NCBI RefSeq assembly: GCF_045679545.1
Contig: NZ_CP166195.1
Coordinates: forward strand, 620,001 to 684,000
DNA from: Enterovibrio sp045679545
GTDB taxonomy: Bacteria; Pseudomonadota; Gammaproteobacteria; Enterobacterales; Vibrionaceae
Direction: 5' to 3'
Length of the DNA: 64,000 bases
Position 1 is the first letter of the stretch. Each line of letters begins with the position of its first letter. Shown piece after piece: positions 17,953 through 26,061 of this stretch. The position numbers and the translations under genes were made by a program. The notes under the pieces are model-generated. The model was not told the DNA's origin, searched no databases, and saw only the letters and a program-made list of their open reading frames with translations.

Positions 17953-17998
17953 GTTTTTCAGCCCTTTATTGTGGGGCAGGTTGTGCTAGAAGATTGCC

Positions 17999-20623
17999 TT
18001 AAGGCTGGATCACACTTCCGTACTCATCAACCTGTATCACATAGATAGATTTGTCGCTGCCATTTTCAGCGGAATCCACACCTTCATACGTGATGGTAAA
18101 AGCACCTTTGTCACCAACCGGAGTGATATCGAAATTAAGGCTATTCACGCTGGTATTTTGACCTGTGAATGTCATTTCAATACCAACTTTCGCACCATCT
18201 GAATTGAACTTTTGGAAGTGGACTTCATATCGTTGGCTGTCACCGATTGACGCCCATACAACCAAGTAGTCCCCTGCTGTGCCAACACCAGTAACCTTAG
18301 CTGGGCCGTGACCGCCAGATGCCTTGAATTTTTCAACAGCCTGAATCGACATGCCATCAGCACCAAAGTGCTGCATGTAGGTGTACCATTCATTGTTTTC
18401 TATGCCACGCCAAACAACAACAAATTGACCTTCTGTCCCTATCTGTGTGATCGAAGGCATATCGTTTTTAGTGGTGCCAGATAAGTTCAAGGTTCGGATT
18501 GAATTCGCCACTGGTTCATTGGTCGTTGCATCCATCAACGCTAATTTCACAACACCACCCGATGAGCCAACAACGGCATATTTGCCACCGCCAATACTGA
18601 CAATGTTGGTTTCTTTATCTGCGTTGCCATCGGTGCCGCCGATAGTGAGTGTTTGTGTATTGCCAATTTTGCTGCCACTCGAAGATAGCATCACGACGTT
18701 AGTGGCAGTGCCTGTCGAACCTTGACGCCAAGCGATGGTGTAATTGCCATTGTCCAAGACGCTGATTTCTGGCGCTGCCACAATGGGGTATCCATTTGAG
18801 TTGGCGGAAACGGGACCAACGACCTGTGCGCCACCTACTTTGTTTCCGGCATTATCGAGTAACTGCATATAAAGCGAGAAACCGTTATGCCAAACGATCA
18901 CGCTGGTATTACCTGAACGCTCAGAAGTCACAGATCTAAGCTCTGAAGGACCAAGATCCATCACAGGTCCCATCACCGCACCATTGTGTTGGCTAGGATC
19001 GGCATAAATGACCTGAGCATATGAATGTACTGCAAGGCTGGTGCTGTTGTTGTAGCCCGTCCAAGTCACCAACAGATCACCACTATTATTTAGCGCAGTG
19101 ACCTCTGGCGACTCTATTCTAGCTCTGGTGCCGAACGTTAGCTCGTCACCTTTGAGCGTACCGTCGGCATTAAAGCTTTGCAGATAGACTTTGTTATTCC
19201 CACCATATCCTGTATCCCATCCTCTCCAAACAACCGTGTAGCTGCCATCAGGATTGGTCGTAGTGACATAGGCAGAGTCATCGACGGTATTGGTTCCGCT
19301 CCCTTCTAGGTTTGTAGAACCTGTACCTGAGCCATCGTCATCAGCGATAACAATCGATGCGCTGCTGAGATCACTCTTGTCATCTTTCGCCCAAGCATTG
19401 ATGGTGAAATTCTCACTGCTTTCGGCTGCACTGTCATTCACGGTAGGAATTCCTATGCGCACTGAAGTGACGCCTGTTGGTACGTTGATTTCAGTCAGCG
19501 TCGAGGAAATAGTGGCCGTCCCCGTCGTTCCATCTGAGTAGAGCAGTGAGACGGTGTTGAGATAATCGCTGTTGAGCGCCGCTGTACCATCTTTAAGCGA
19601 CAAACGAAGCCTAGATGTCGTTGCCGTTTCACGGTCAAAATTAACAGTCGCGTAGGCAACCGAACCTTCGCTCACAGACGCTGAGGCGAGAGTAATTCCT
19701 GTTACGTCAGGGTTTAGCTCACTTGGGAAAACGGTTTTGGGATAACACGTATGGTCTTCCGATGTTACCGTGCCCATTGCACTGATTCGGCTTGGGAAGA
19801 GGCCAACTTGCACTCTCTCGCCAGTCGACGGATTAACGCGGAACAGCATATTGCTGTTCACGTTTCCAGATACATTCTGGTTTTTTGCTGCAACCAACAA
19901 TTGGCCATTCTGATCCAAGGTGGCAGCCGTGACGAAATCGATAAAGTGGAACGCTTTAAGTGATTGAGCGCCAGTGGCGGTATCGATATTGAACGTGCGA
20001 CTATTGGTAATAAACAAGAGCTCGCCTTCATAAAACACAAACGAGCCCCAGCTTGTGAAACCACCGAAACGCAGGTTGTTATCAAAAGTACCAATATTGG
20101 TCGTTTCACCTGTTTCTGGGTCTATTTTAAAGATAGTGCTGGCATCAGACGCATACAGCTCACCCGTATTTGGGTTGAACGCCATTCGCATGATTTGTTT
20201 TTTTACTGTCGGTCCAGCAACATGCTCTCCGGTATTGGGATCCATATAGGCAAGCTGGTATTGCTTGTTTGTGCTGCCATGAAGATCAAGCCCAGCAAGC
20301 TCTTCCGCCGTGAAATCGCTTTCTTGGACAGCCACATGAAAAGCCGTCGGCTGCGGTGCATTAGCGTAATAGAGACGGTCTGTGATGGGGTTATACGACA
20401 TCGCAGGCCCGCTAAATAGACTGCGAGAATGATAAATGGAACGATTTTTTGCATCCGTTGTGTAGATACCTGTCATCTTGTCTAACTCTTGAACATCCAA
20501 GAGAAGGCCAACGTGGTTACGCCCCGCATTCATCGAATAGACGTTACCTGCACAGTTAGCGATTGCTTGCGCTGATGCGAGTGCTCCGGCTAAAACTGCT
20601 ATTGAAATCAAAGATTTTTTCAT
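17999..20623 (-). CDS. Large exported Calx-beta-domain protein
   Basis: An 874-residue protein when started at 20623, where a signal peptide begins (MKKSLISIAVLAGALASAQA). Upstream in-frame codons to 20707 precede the signal and are probably not used. The N-terminal third looks like a beta-propeller with repeated phrases such as NPNTGELYASD and VNPSTGERVQVGLF. A Calx-beta motif follows (about residues 320-430, with SVAYATVNFDRET and SIVIADDDGSG). The C-terminal half contains repeated VVWRGWD/ITWRQG/VVWASIG-type strands, again propeller-like. No RTX repeats or type I secretion tail are seen. It is probably periplasmic or surface-exposed. Function unknown. It is flanked by direct repeats at 17810 and 21013. 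Confidence 0.75.
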   Translation of the reverse strand: MKKSLISIAVLAGALASAQAIANCAGNVYSMNAGRNHVGLLLDVQELDKMTGIYTTDAKNRSIYHSRSLFSGPAMSYNPITDRLYYANAPQPTAFHVAVQESDFTAEELAGLDLHGSTNKQYQLAYMDPNTGEHVAGPTVKKQIMRMAFNPNTGELYASDASTIFKIDPETGETTNIGTFDNNLRFGGFTSWGSFVFYEGELLFITNSRTFNIDTATGAQSLKAFHFIDFVTAATLDQNGQLLVAAKNQNVSGNVNSNMLFRVNPSTGERVQVGLFPSRISAMGTVTSEDHTCYPKTVFPSELNPDVTGITLASASVSEGSVAYATVNFDRETATTSRLRLSLKDGTAALNSDYLNTVSLLYSDGTTGTATISSTLTEINVPTGVTSVRIGIPTVNDSAAESSENFTINAWAKDDKSDLSSASIVIADDDGSGTGSTNLEGSGTNTVDDSAYVTTTNPDGSYTVVWRGWDTGYGGNNKVYLQSFNADGTLKGDELTFGTRARIESPEVTALNNSGDLLVTWTGYNNSTSLAVHSYAQVIYADPSQHNGAVMGPVMDLGPSELRSVTSERSGNTSVIVWHNGFSLYMQLLDNAGNKVGGAQVVGPVSANSNGYPIVAAPEISVLDNGNYTIAWRQGSTGTATNVVMLSSSGSKIGNTQTLTIGGTDGNADKETNIVSIGGGKYAVVGSSGGVVKLALMDATTNEPVANSIRTLNLSGTTKNDMPSITQIGTEGQFVVVWRGIENNEWYTYMQHFGADGMSIQAVEKFKASGGHGPAKVTGVGTAGDYLVVWASIGDSQRYEVHFQKFNSDGAKVGIEMTFTGQNTSVNSLNFDITPVGDKGAFTITYEGVDSAENGSDKSIYVIQVDEYGSVIQP

Positions 20624-21012
20624 TGTGAGAGACACCCATCGTCCATAATTTTTGGTTAGTGTATAACCCCACTCAACGCGCCTTTTTGAAGTCATGCTTG
20701 CCCACACAACTTGACTGTCTTAATCAACCATCAAAAGCGGCGACATTTCTTCGTCGTAATTTTTTTAACGAGTGGGATGTTGTGGTGATCTTATCTTCAT
20801 GTGATGAATATAAATTTCTCATTATTGGGATGACCTTGAATTTGATGTTTTTACATCAGACTCTTTCATCTTTCTGTTGATGGAGAATGACAAATGAATT
20901 GCATAAAATGGAAGAAGAGCATGACGAATGAATGAGAAAGGTGTGTTGTCTGCTACTAAACATTTCACGTAAATGGTAAATATTCGAGCGTATACTCACT
21001 CCCCCCCCCAAC
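20624..21012. other. Upstream region of the Calx-beta gene
   Basis: AT-rich sequence with no convincing gene. It presumably holds the promoter of the leftward Calx-beta gene. A run of nine C lies at about 21001-21009, next to repeat copy B. Confidence 0.4.
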
Positions 21013-21078
21013 CTTATCCCCAATTTCTGTGCATAACTCCCAGGTAATCGATGGCTTCAATGGCTTATGGATTGCAAG
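21013..21078. repeat. 66-bp dispersed repeat, copy B
   Basis: It is 54/66 identical to copy A at 17810-17875, in the same orientation. It carries TTATCCCCA followed five bases later by TGTGCATAA, whose complement TTATGCACA fits the DnaA-box consensus TTATNCACA. It lies beyond the gnd terminator. The two copies bracket the Calx-beta gene. Confidence 0.75.
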
Positions 21079-21120
21079 TGATTGTGTGATTTTTGTTCAA
21101 CTTTTTCTGTGAATGTCAGG

Positions 21121-21157
21121 CACAAAAAAGGGCAGGATTTTCATCCTACCCTTTTGT
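21121..21157 (-). terminator. Terminator of the zwf-pgl-gnd operon
   Basis: The hairpin CACAAAAAAGGGCAGGAT / ATCCTACCCTTTTGTG with a 4-base loop lies about 60 bases past the gnd stop. Read on the minus strand the one imperfect pair is G-U; on the plus strand it would be an A-C mismatch. This supports function for the leftward transcript. Confidence 0.85.
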
Positions 21158-21215
21158 GTTTATCCGCCGTTGTTTGGGGGGCGATTAACACGCTCTGTGC
21201 TTATGCGTTGATGGC

Positions 21216-22664
21216 TTACACGTCATAGGTGGTAGACGATATGTCGCCGCCTGTGCCCGTCCAGTTAGTGTGGAAGAACTCGCCACGCGCTTTGTCAGTG
21301 CGCTCATAAGTGTGCGCGCCGAAGTAGTCACGTTGTGCTTGAATCATGTTCGCTGGAAGGCGAGCCGTTGTGTAACCGTTCAGGAAAGTCAGTGCAGAAG
21401 ACATGCAAGGCATTGGTAGGCCGCTTTCGAACGACTTAGCTACCACTTTACGCCATGCTGGCAGGCTGCCTTGTAGGATGTCTTTGAAGTACGCATCTGT
21501 GCCTAGGAACGGCAGTTCTGAGTTTGCTTCAAACGCATCACGAATGTTGCCAAGGAATGCGCTACGGATGATACAACCGCCACGCCACATTAGCGCTACG
21601 TTGCCGTAGTTCAGTTCCCAGTTGTTCGCTTCTGACGCTTCGCGGATCAGCATGAAGCCTTGCGCGTAAGAAATGATTTTAGAAGCAAGCAACGCTTGGC
21701 GTAGGGCATCTAGCCACTCTGACTTGTCGCCTTCTACCGGTTGGATTGGGTTATCGAACAGCGCAGCGGCTTCTACACGTTGGTCTTTCATTGAAGACAG
21801 CACGCGCGCAAATACAGACTCAGTGATCAGGGTCAATGGAATGCCTAAATCAAGCGCGTTGATGCCTGTCCATTTGCCCGTGCCTTTTTGGCCCGCTGCA
21901 TCCATGATTTTCTCAACCAGTGGCTCGCCGTCTTCGTCGCGGTAACCCAAAATGTCAGCTGAGATTTCAATCAGGTAGCTGTTTAGCTCAGTGTTGTTCC
22001 ACTCTGCAAAGGTCGCTTGCATTTCATCATGCGTCATACCCAACCCTTCTTTCATGAAGTGGTAGGCTTCGCTGATCAGCTGCATGTCGCCGTATTCGAT
22101 ACCGTTATGCACCATTTTCACGAAGTGGCCTGCGCCGTCACGGCCAACCCAATCACAACACGCTTCACCGTCGTCAGTTTTCGCGGCAATGGCTTGGAAA
22201 ATAGGCTTCACGAAAGGCCATGCTTCAGGGTTACCACCTGGCATGATTGACGGCCCAAAGCGTGCACCTTCTTCACCGCCAGAAACGCCGGTACCCACAA
22301 AGCGAATGCCTTTTTCGCTCAGCTCTGCCACGCGGCGGCTGGTGTCTGGGTAGTTAGTGTTACCACCATCAATGATGATGTCGCCTTCGTCTAGCAAAGG
22401 AACGAGGGCGTTGATGAATTGATCGACAACGTCGCCAGCACGAACCATTAGCATCACTTTACGTGGTGATTCTAGCTTGCTCACCATGTCTTCTAGCGAG
22501 GTTGCACCAATGATGTTGGTACCTTTCGCTGGGCCTTCAAGGAACTCGTCCACTTTGGCGACAGTGCGGTTAAAGGCTACGACTTTGAATCCGTGGTCGT
22601 TCATGTTCAGGATCAGGTTTTGACCCATCACGGCCAGTCCGATGACTGCAATATCAGCTTTCAT
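21216..22664 (-). CDS. gnd: 6-phosphogluconate dehydrogenase (decarboxylating)
   Basis: A 482-residue enzyme of the oxidative pentose-phosphate pathway that converts 6-phosphogluconate to ribulose 5-phosphate with NADP. The N-terminal Rossmann motif is GLAVMGQNLILNM, and the catalytic region reads GTGVSGGEEGARFGPSIMPGG. Full length for the family. It is the last gene of zwf-pgl-gnd; a GGAG site right after the pgl stop lies 10 bases before its ATG, and a terminator follows at 21121-21157. Confidence 0.97.
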   Translation of the reverse strand: MKADIAVIGLAVMGQNLILNMNDHGFKVVAFNRTVAKVDEFLEGPAKGTNIIGATSLEDMVSKLESPRKVMLMVRAGDVVDQFINALVPLLDEGDIIIDGGNTNYPDTSRRVAELSEKGIRFVGTGVSGGEEGARFGPSIMPGGNPEAWPFVKPIFQAIAAKTDDGEACCDWVGRDGAGHFVKMVHNGIEYGDMQLISEAYHFMKEGLGMTHDEMQATFAEWNNTELNSYLIEISADILGYRDEDGEPLVEKIMDAAGQKGTGKWTGINALDLGIPLTLITESVFARVLSSMKDQRVEAAALFDNPIQPVEGDKSEWLDALRQALLASKIISYAQGFMLIREASEANNWELNYGNVALMWRGGCIIRSAFLGNIRDAFEANSELPFLGTDAYFKDILQGSLPAWRKVVAKSFESGLPMPCMSSALTFLNGYTTARLPANMIQAQRDYFGAHTYERTDKARGEFFHTNWTGTGGDISSTTYDV

Positions 22665-22678
22665 TTATCTATTTCTCC

Positions 22679-23419
22679 TTAGGCCAGCTCTTTCGCTGCG
22701 TCTGAATCTAAATACCACTCGGTAATACCGGCTTTTGAGCGAACTTGTGCTGCAGGATAAGCTTTTGCGGCTGGCGCGTTGTCAGCGATTTCTTTTAATA
22801 CCGCTGATTTGCTCGCGCCCAATACCAAGTAGGTAATGCGTTTTGCGTTTTCCAATAAATGCGCGGTTTTCGACACACGAAGCTGATGGCTTTCAGGGTG
22901 TGAAGCAATAATCGCTATTTCTTTGGTTTTGTAATCTGTTTGGCCCGGGAACAGGGAAGCGGTGTGTCCGTCTGTCCCCATGCCGAGCAAAATCCAATCG
23001 AAAGCAGGAACGCCTTCTTGATCCACTTTGCCTTCTGTATTCGGAATGGTGTCTAGCATTTCTTCCGTAAACCGGATCACTTCGGCTGCTGCAAAATCTT
23101 CTCCACGAATGCGGTGAATGTTCTCGGCTGGGATTTGAATGTGGTCAAACAACAATGCTTTGGCTTGGCCGTAGTTGCTTTGCTCATCTTCCGGTGCGAC
23201 GCATCGTTCGTCGCCCCACCAGAAATGAAGGTTTTGCCACTGAATACGGGTCGCGTAATCTGAATTTGCCAAGTAGCTGAAAAGCTGTGAGGGCGTGCTG
23301 CCGCCAGACAATGAAATGTGGACAGGTCGACCCATTTCGCTGTATTCCAACAAGCTCAGAGCAAGGGCTTCAACCACTTGCTGAGCGTCGTCGAATACGC
23401 GGTAATTCATGTTACTCAT
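22679..23419 (-). CDS. pgl: 6-phosphogluconolactonase
   Basis: A 246-residue enzyme hydrolysing 6-phosphogluconolactone, of the NagB/DevB fold. Motifs include SLSGGSTPSQLF, WWGDERCV and the LLGMGTDGHTASLFPG loop. I chose the ATG at 23419 because it overlaps the TGA of zwf as ATGA, a common coupling; a start three codons upstream is possible. Downstream, gnd follows after 14 bases. It joins zwf and gnd to complete the oxidative branch of the pentose-phosphate pathway. Confidence 0.94.
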   Translation of the reverse strand: MSNMNYRVFDDAQQVVEALALSLLEYSEMGRPVHISLSGGSTPSQLFSYLANSDYATRIQWQNLHFWWGDERCVAPEDEQSNYGQAKALLFDHIQIPAENIHRIRGEDFAAAEVIRFTEEMLDTIPNTEGKVDQEGVPAFDWILLGMGTDGHTASLFPGQTDYKTKEIAIIASHPESHQLRVSKTAHLLENAKRITYLVLGASKSAVLKEIADNAPAAKAYPAAQVRSKAGITEWYLDSDAAKELA

Positions 23420-24915
23420 AGTTCGCAATAATCCGTGCTTGCTAGGTTCTTACAAGGAAAACGCCACGAGCGATCTTCTTCATGAAGCAGTTCATCGGCT
23501 TCTTTCGGCCCCCATGTGCCTGCGGCATAGCCGTAGAGATGCTCTGGATTTTCCTTGTATTCCAAAATGGGTTGTACAAATTCCCAACACGCTTTCACGG
23601 CATCGGTGCGGGCAAACAATGTGGCATCGCCTTTCATTGAGTCCAGCAGCAGGCGCTCGTAAGCGGTGAGCATTTGCGTTTCTTCAAGCGTGTCGTAGTG
23701 GAAATCCATCGACACTTCTTTGGCATTAAAGCCTGCACCAGGCTCTTTCAAGCCAAAGCTCATTTGAATGCCTTCGTCTGGCTGAATACGAATAATCAGC
23801 TTGTTCTCAGGGGCATTCGCGCCGAACACAGGGTGCGGCGTTTTCTGGAAGTGGATCACCACTTCGGTCACGCGTGTTGGCAAGCGTTTACCGGTACGCA
23901 CGTAAAACGGCACGCCGTTCCAGCGCCAGTTGTCGATAAACATCTTTAAACCGACATAGGTTTCTGTGCGGGAATCATCCGCTACACCATGCTCTTGGCG
24001 ATAGCCTTTGAGGTGAGTGCCGCGCACATCTGACTCGGTGTATTGTCCCAGTACCAAATTCTTCTGCAACTTTTCTTCGGTCAATGGCTGCAAACTGTTA
24101 AGCACTTTCACCACTTCGTTACGCATGGAATCGGCGTTGATCACCGCAGGTGGCTCCATACCTACCATGGCTAGCACTTGTAGCAGGTGGTTTTGGAACA
24201 TGTCACGCACTGCGCCCGCGCCGTCGTAGTATCCGCCACGTTCTTCTACGCCAAGGAATTCTGCCGCAGTAATTTCAACGTAGTCGATGAAGTTGCGGTT
24301 CCAAAGCGGTTCAAACATGCCGTTAGCAAAACGGAAAACCAGCAGGTTTTGGACGGTTTCTTTACCGAGGTAGTGGTCAATACGGTAGATTTGATGTTCT
24401 AAGAAGGCTTTGTGAAGGTTGTTATCAAGCTCTTCAGCGGTGGCAAGGTCATAGCCAAATGGCTTTTCAACGATAAGGCGTTTCCAGCCGTTATCTTCGG
24501 TGTTGAGGCCATGCGCGGCGAGGCTTGCAGGGATCACACTGTACAGACTTGGCGGCGTTGCCAAATAGAAAGTGGTGTTGCCATCGGTTTCATAGACTTG
24601 CTCGATGTCTGCCAAACGCGCTTTCAGTTTGCCATAATCATCAACATCTGACGTATCAATCGGCTGGTAATGCACGCGCTGTAAGAAATCAGCCAGCATC
24701 TGCTGATCGACTTTCTCATTGGTAGTTAGCGAGGCTTGGAGTTTTTCTTGGAACTCGGCATCAGAGTACTGAGTACGGCTGACACCAAGAATAGCGAATT
24801 TTTCTGGTAGCAATCCATTCGCAAAAAGATGATAGAAGGCGGGAATCAACTTGCGATGGGTCAAATCACCCGACGCACCAAAGATGACAATACAATTATT
24901 TTCTGGTTTGACCAT
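23416..24915 (-). CDS. zwf: Glucose-6-phosphate 1-dehydrogenase
   Basis: A 499-residue enzyme and first step of the oxidative pentose-phosphate pathway, making NADPH. The coenzyme-binding motif FGASGDLTHRKL is at residues 12-23, and the substrate motif RIDHYLGKE is intact. Length fits bacterial G6PD (about 490-500). It is the first gene of the leftward zwf-pgl-gnd operon; its stop overlaps the pgl start. About 200 bases of non-coding DNA upstream should hold the promoter. Confidence 0.97.
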   Translation of the reverse strand: MVKPENNCIVIFGASGDLTHRKLIPAFYHLFANGLLPEKFAILGVSRTQYSDAEFQEKLQASLTTNEKVDQQMLADFLQRVHYQPIDTSDVDDYGKLKARLADIEQVYETDGNTTFYLATPPSLYSVIPASLAAHGLNTEDNGWKRLIVEKPFGYDLATAEELDNNLHKAFLEHQIYRIDHYLGKETVQNLLVFRFANGMFEPLWNRNFIDYVEITAAEFLGVEERGGYYDGAGAVRDMFQNHLLQVLAMVGMEPPAVINADSMRNEVVKVLNSLQPLTEEKLQKNLVLGQYTESDVRGTHLKGYRQEHGVADDSRTETYVGLKMFIDNWRWNGVPFYVRTGKRLPTRVTEVVIHFQKTPHPVFGANAPENKLIIRIQPDEGIQMSFGLKEPGAGFNAKEVSMDFHYDTLEETQMLTAYERLLLDSMKGDATLFARTDAVKACWEFVQPILEYKENPEHLYGYAAGTWGPKEADELLHEEDRSWRFPCKNLASTDYCEL

Positions 24916-25124
24916 AATGCTATCCCACTTGTCTGATGCTCTCAGCGCAAGTCATTCATTTTTTAGTGACAGAACTATAAACAATAGGAAGAAAAGTAAC
25001 AGTTGTTTCTGCCTATCGAATTGATAGACGAAGCTTGTTGAGCATAAATTCACCTCATTACTGTGGCACTGTTGACCATTGTCTGGCAGAAGGTGCAGGC
25101 AATTTTGAACAGCGCGATTATCCG

Positions 25125-25790
25125 TTAAGGATGCTCAACGTCCAATTTTGGCAACGGCGAAAAACGAATAGGTGACAAATATGCCGCACCTTCACTTTTT
25201 GAGTTATCACTGTCAGACATGATAGACACGGCCGTTAAAGTATCGTATTCCTTGCCATAAAGACGCTTAAAGTCATCTCGTACATTTCTACTCACAAACT
25301 GCCACGCGCCCATTTCTTTATTGATATTTGCCGACAGCATTTTAAACGCGTTCGGGGCAAAAGGATTTCCCCACGTGTTGTTATAAGTTTGGTTTGGCGT
25401 CCAAACGTAGTAGATGGTTTTACTGCTCATCATGGTAAAACCCGGTGTGACGGTGACGCCAATCCGCAAGGCAAAATCATCTTGGGGCTTTTGCGTTTCG
25501 TTGGTTACATTGGGCGGCTGAACCACTTTCCAGTGCCACGATATCCACGGCGTTGTGACCAAATCAATGTCCATTTCTCTAATCAACCCCGACGCAGAAG
25601 CGGCACTTTGAGCGAACAGGACAGGCGTGTCGAACTGATCATCTTGAATAACCTGATACTGTGTTTCCCCTTCAAAGCGCTTTTCCTCCCAACCAGACAT
25701 TGGCAAAAACGCCAATTCCACATCTGCATTGGCATACAAAGAAAACAGCGAGCCCACCAGCGCTAACACGTATCCGTTTTGTGCCATCAC
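25125..25790 (-). CDS. DUF3047 family periplasmic protein
   Basis: A 221-residue protein with an N-terminal signal peptide (MMAQNGYVLALVGSLFSLYA). The mature part shows the DUF3047 pattern: a WISWHWKV strand, DDFALRIGV, TIYYVWTPN, and near the C-terminus AVSIMSDSDNSKSEG, where acidic residues cluster. Members are predicted to fold as a beta-sandwich resembling carbohydrate-binding or glycosidase modules, but no activity is established. It stands alone between zwf and an RTX gene. Confidence 0.82.
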   Translation of the reverse strand: MMAQNGYVLALVGSLFSLYANADVELAFLPMSGWEEKRFEGETQYQVIQDDQFDTPVLFAQSAASASGLIREMDIDLVTTPWISWHWKVVQPPNVTNETQKPQDDFALRIGVTVTPGFTMMSSKTIYYVWTPNQTYNNTWGNPFAPNAFKMLSANINKEMGAWQFVSRNVRDDFKRLYGKEYDTLTAVSIMSDSDNSKSEGAAYLSPIRFSPLPKLDVEHP

Positions 25791-26023
25791 AACCTTCCTG
25801 TTTGTTTCTTCCTGTTTGTTTTTAGTATGGTTCTTGATGAAATGAACTGCTAACGAGGATTAAATTTCATTCCATCACGAATAAGGTACGAGCTTATTGC
25901 AAATAGGGATGACGCTAATTTAAACAATGTTGGTGCTACAGATGGCCGTGCATGATGGAGGTGAAAACAAGAAACGATGAATTGAGGAAGCAACGAGTGA
26001 ATGCGAACGCCAGTGGACAAAAA

Positions 26024-26053
26024 GAAAGAAAAAAGCGAAGGCGAGCCTCCGCT
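26024..26053 (-). terminator. Terminator of the RTX-repeat gene
   Basis: On the minus strand, AGCGGAGGC / GCCTTCGCT forms a 9-bp stem with one G-U pair and a tight loop, followed by a T-run (TTTTTTC). It lies 9 bases past the stop codon at 26062. Confidence 0.75.
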
Positions 26054-26061
26054 GATGAGAT

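Noticed and set aside
21013..21078. A replication origin at the DnaA-box-like repeat
   Set aside because: Only one or two box-like 9-mers are present per copy, with no AT-rich unwinding region or replication gene nearby.
25940..26060. A small plus-strand open frame rich in Arg and Lys
   Set aside because: It runs into the terminator of the RTX gene and is antisense to that gene's 3' end, with no coding signal.
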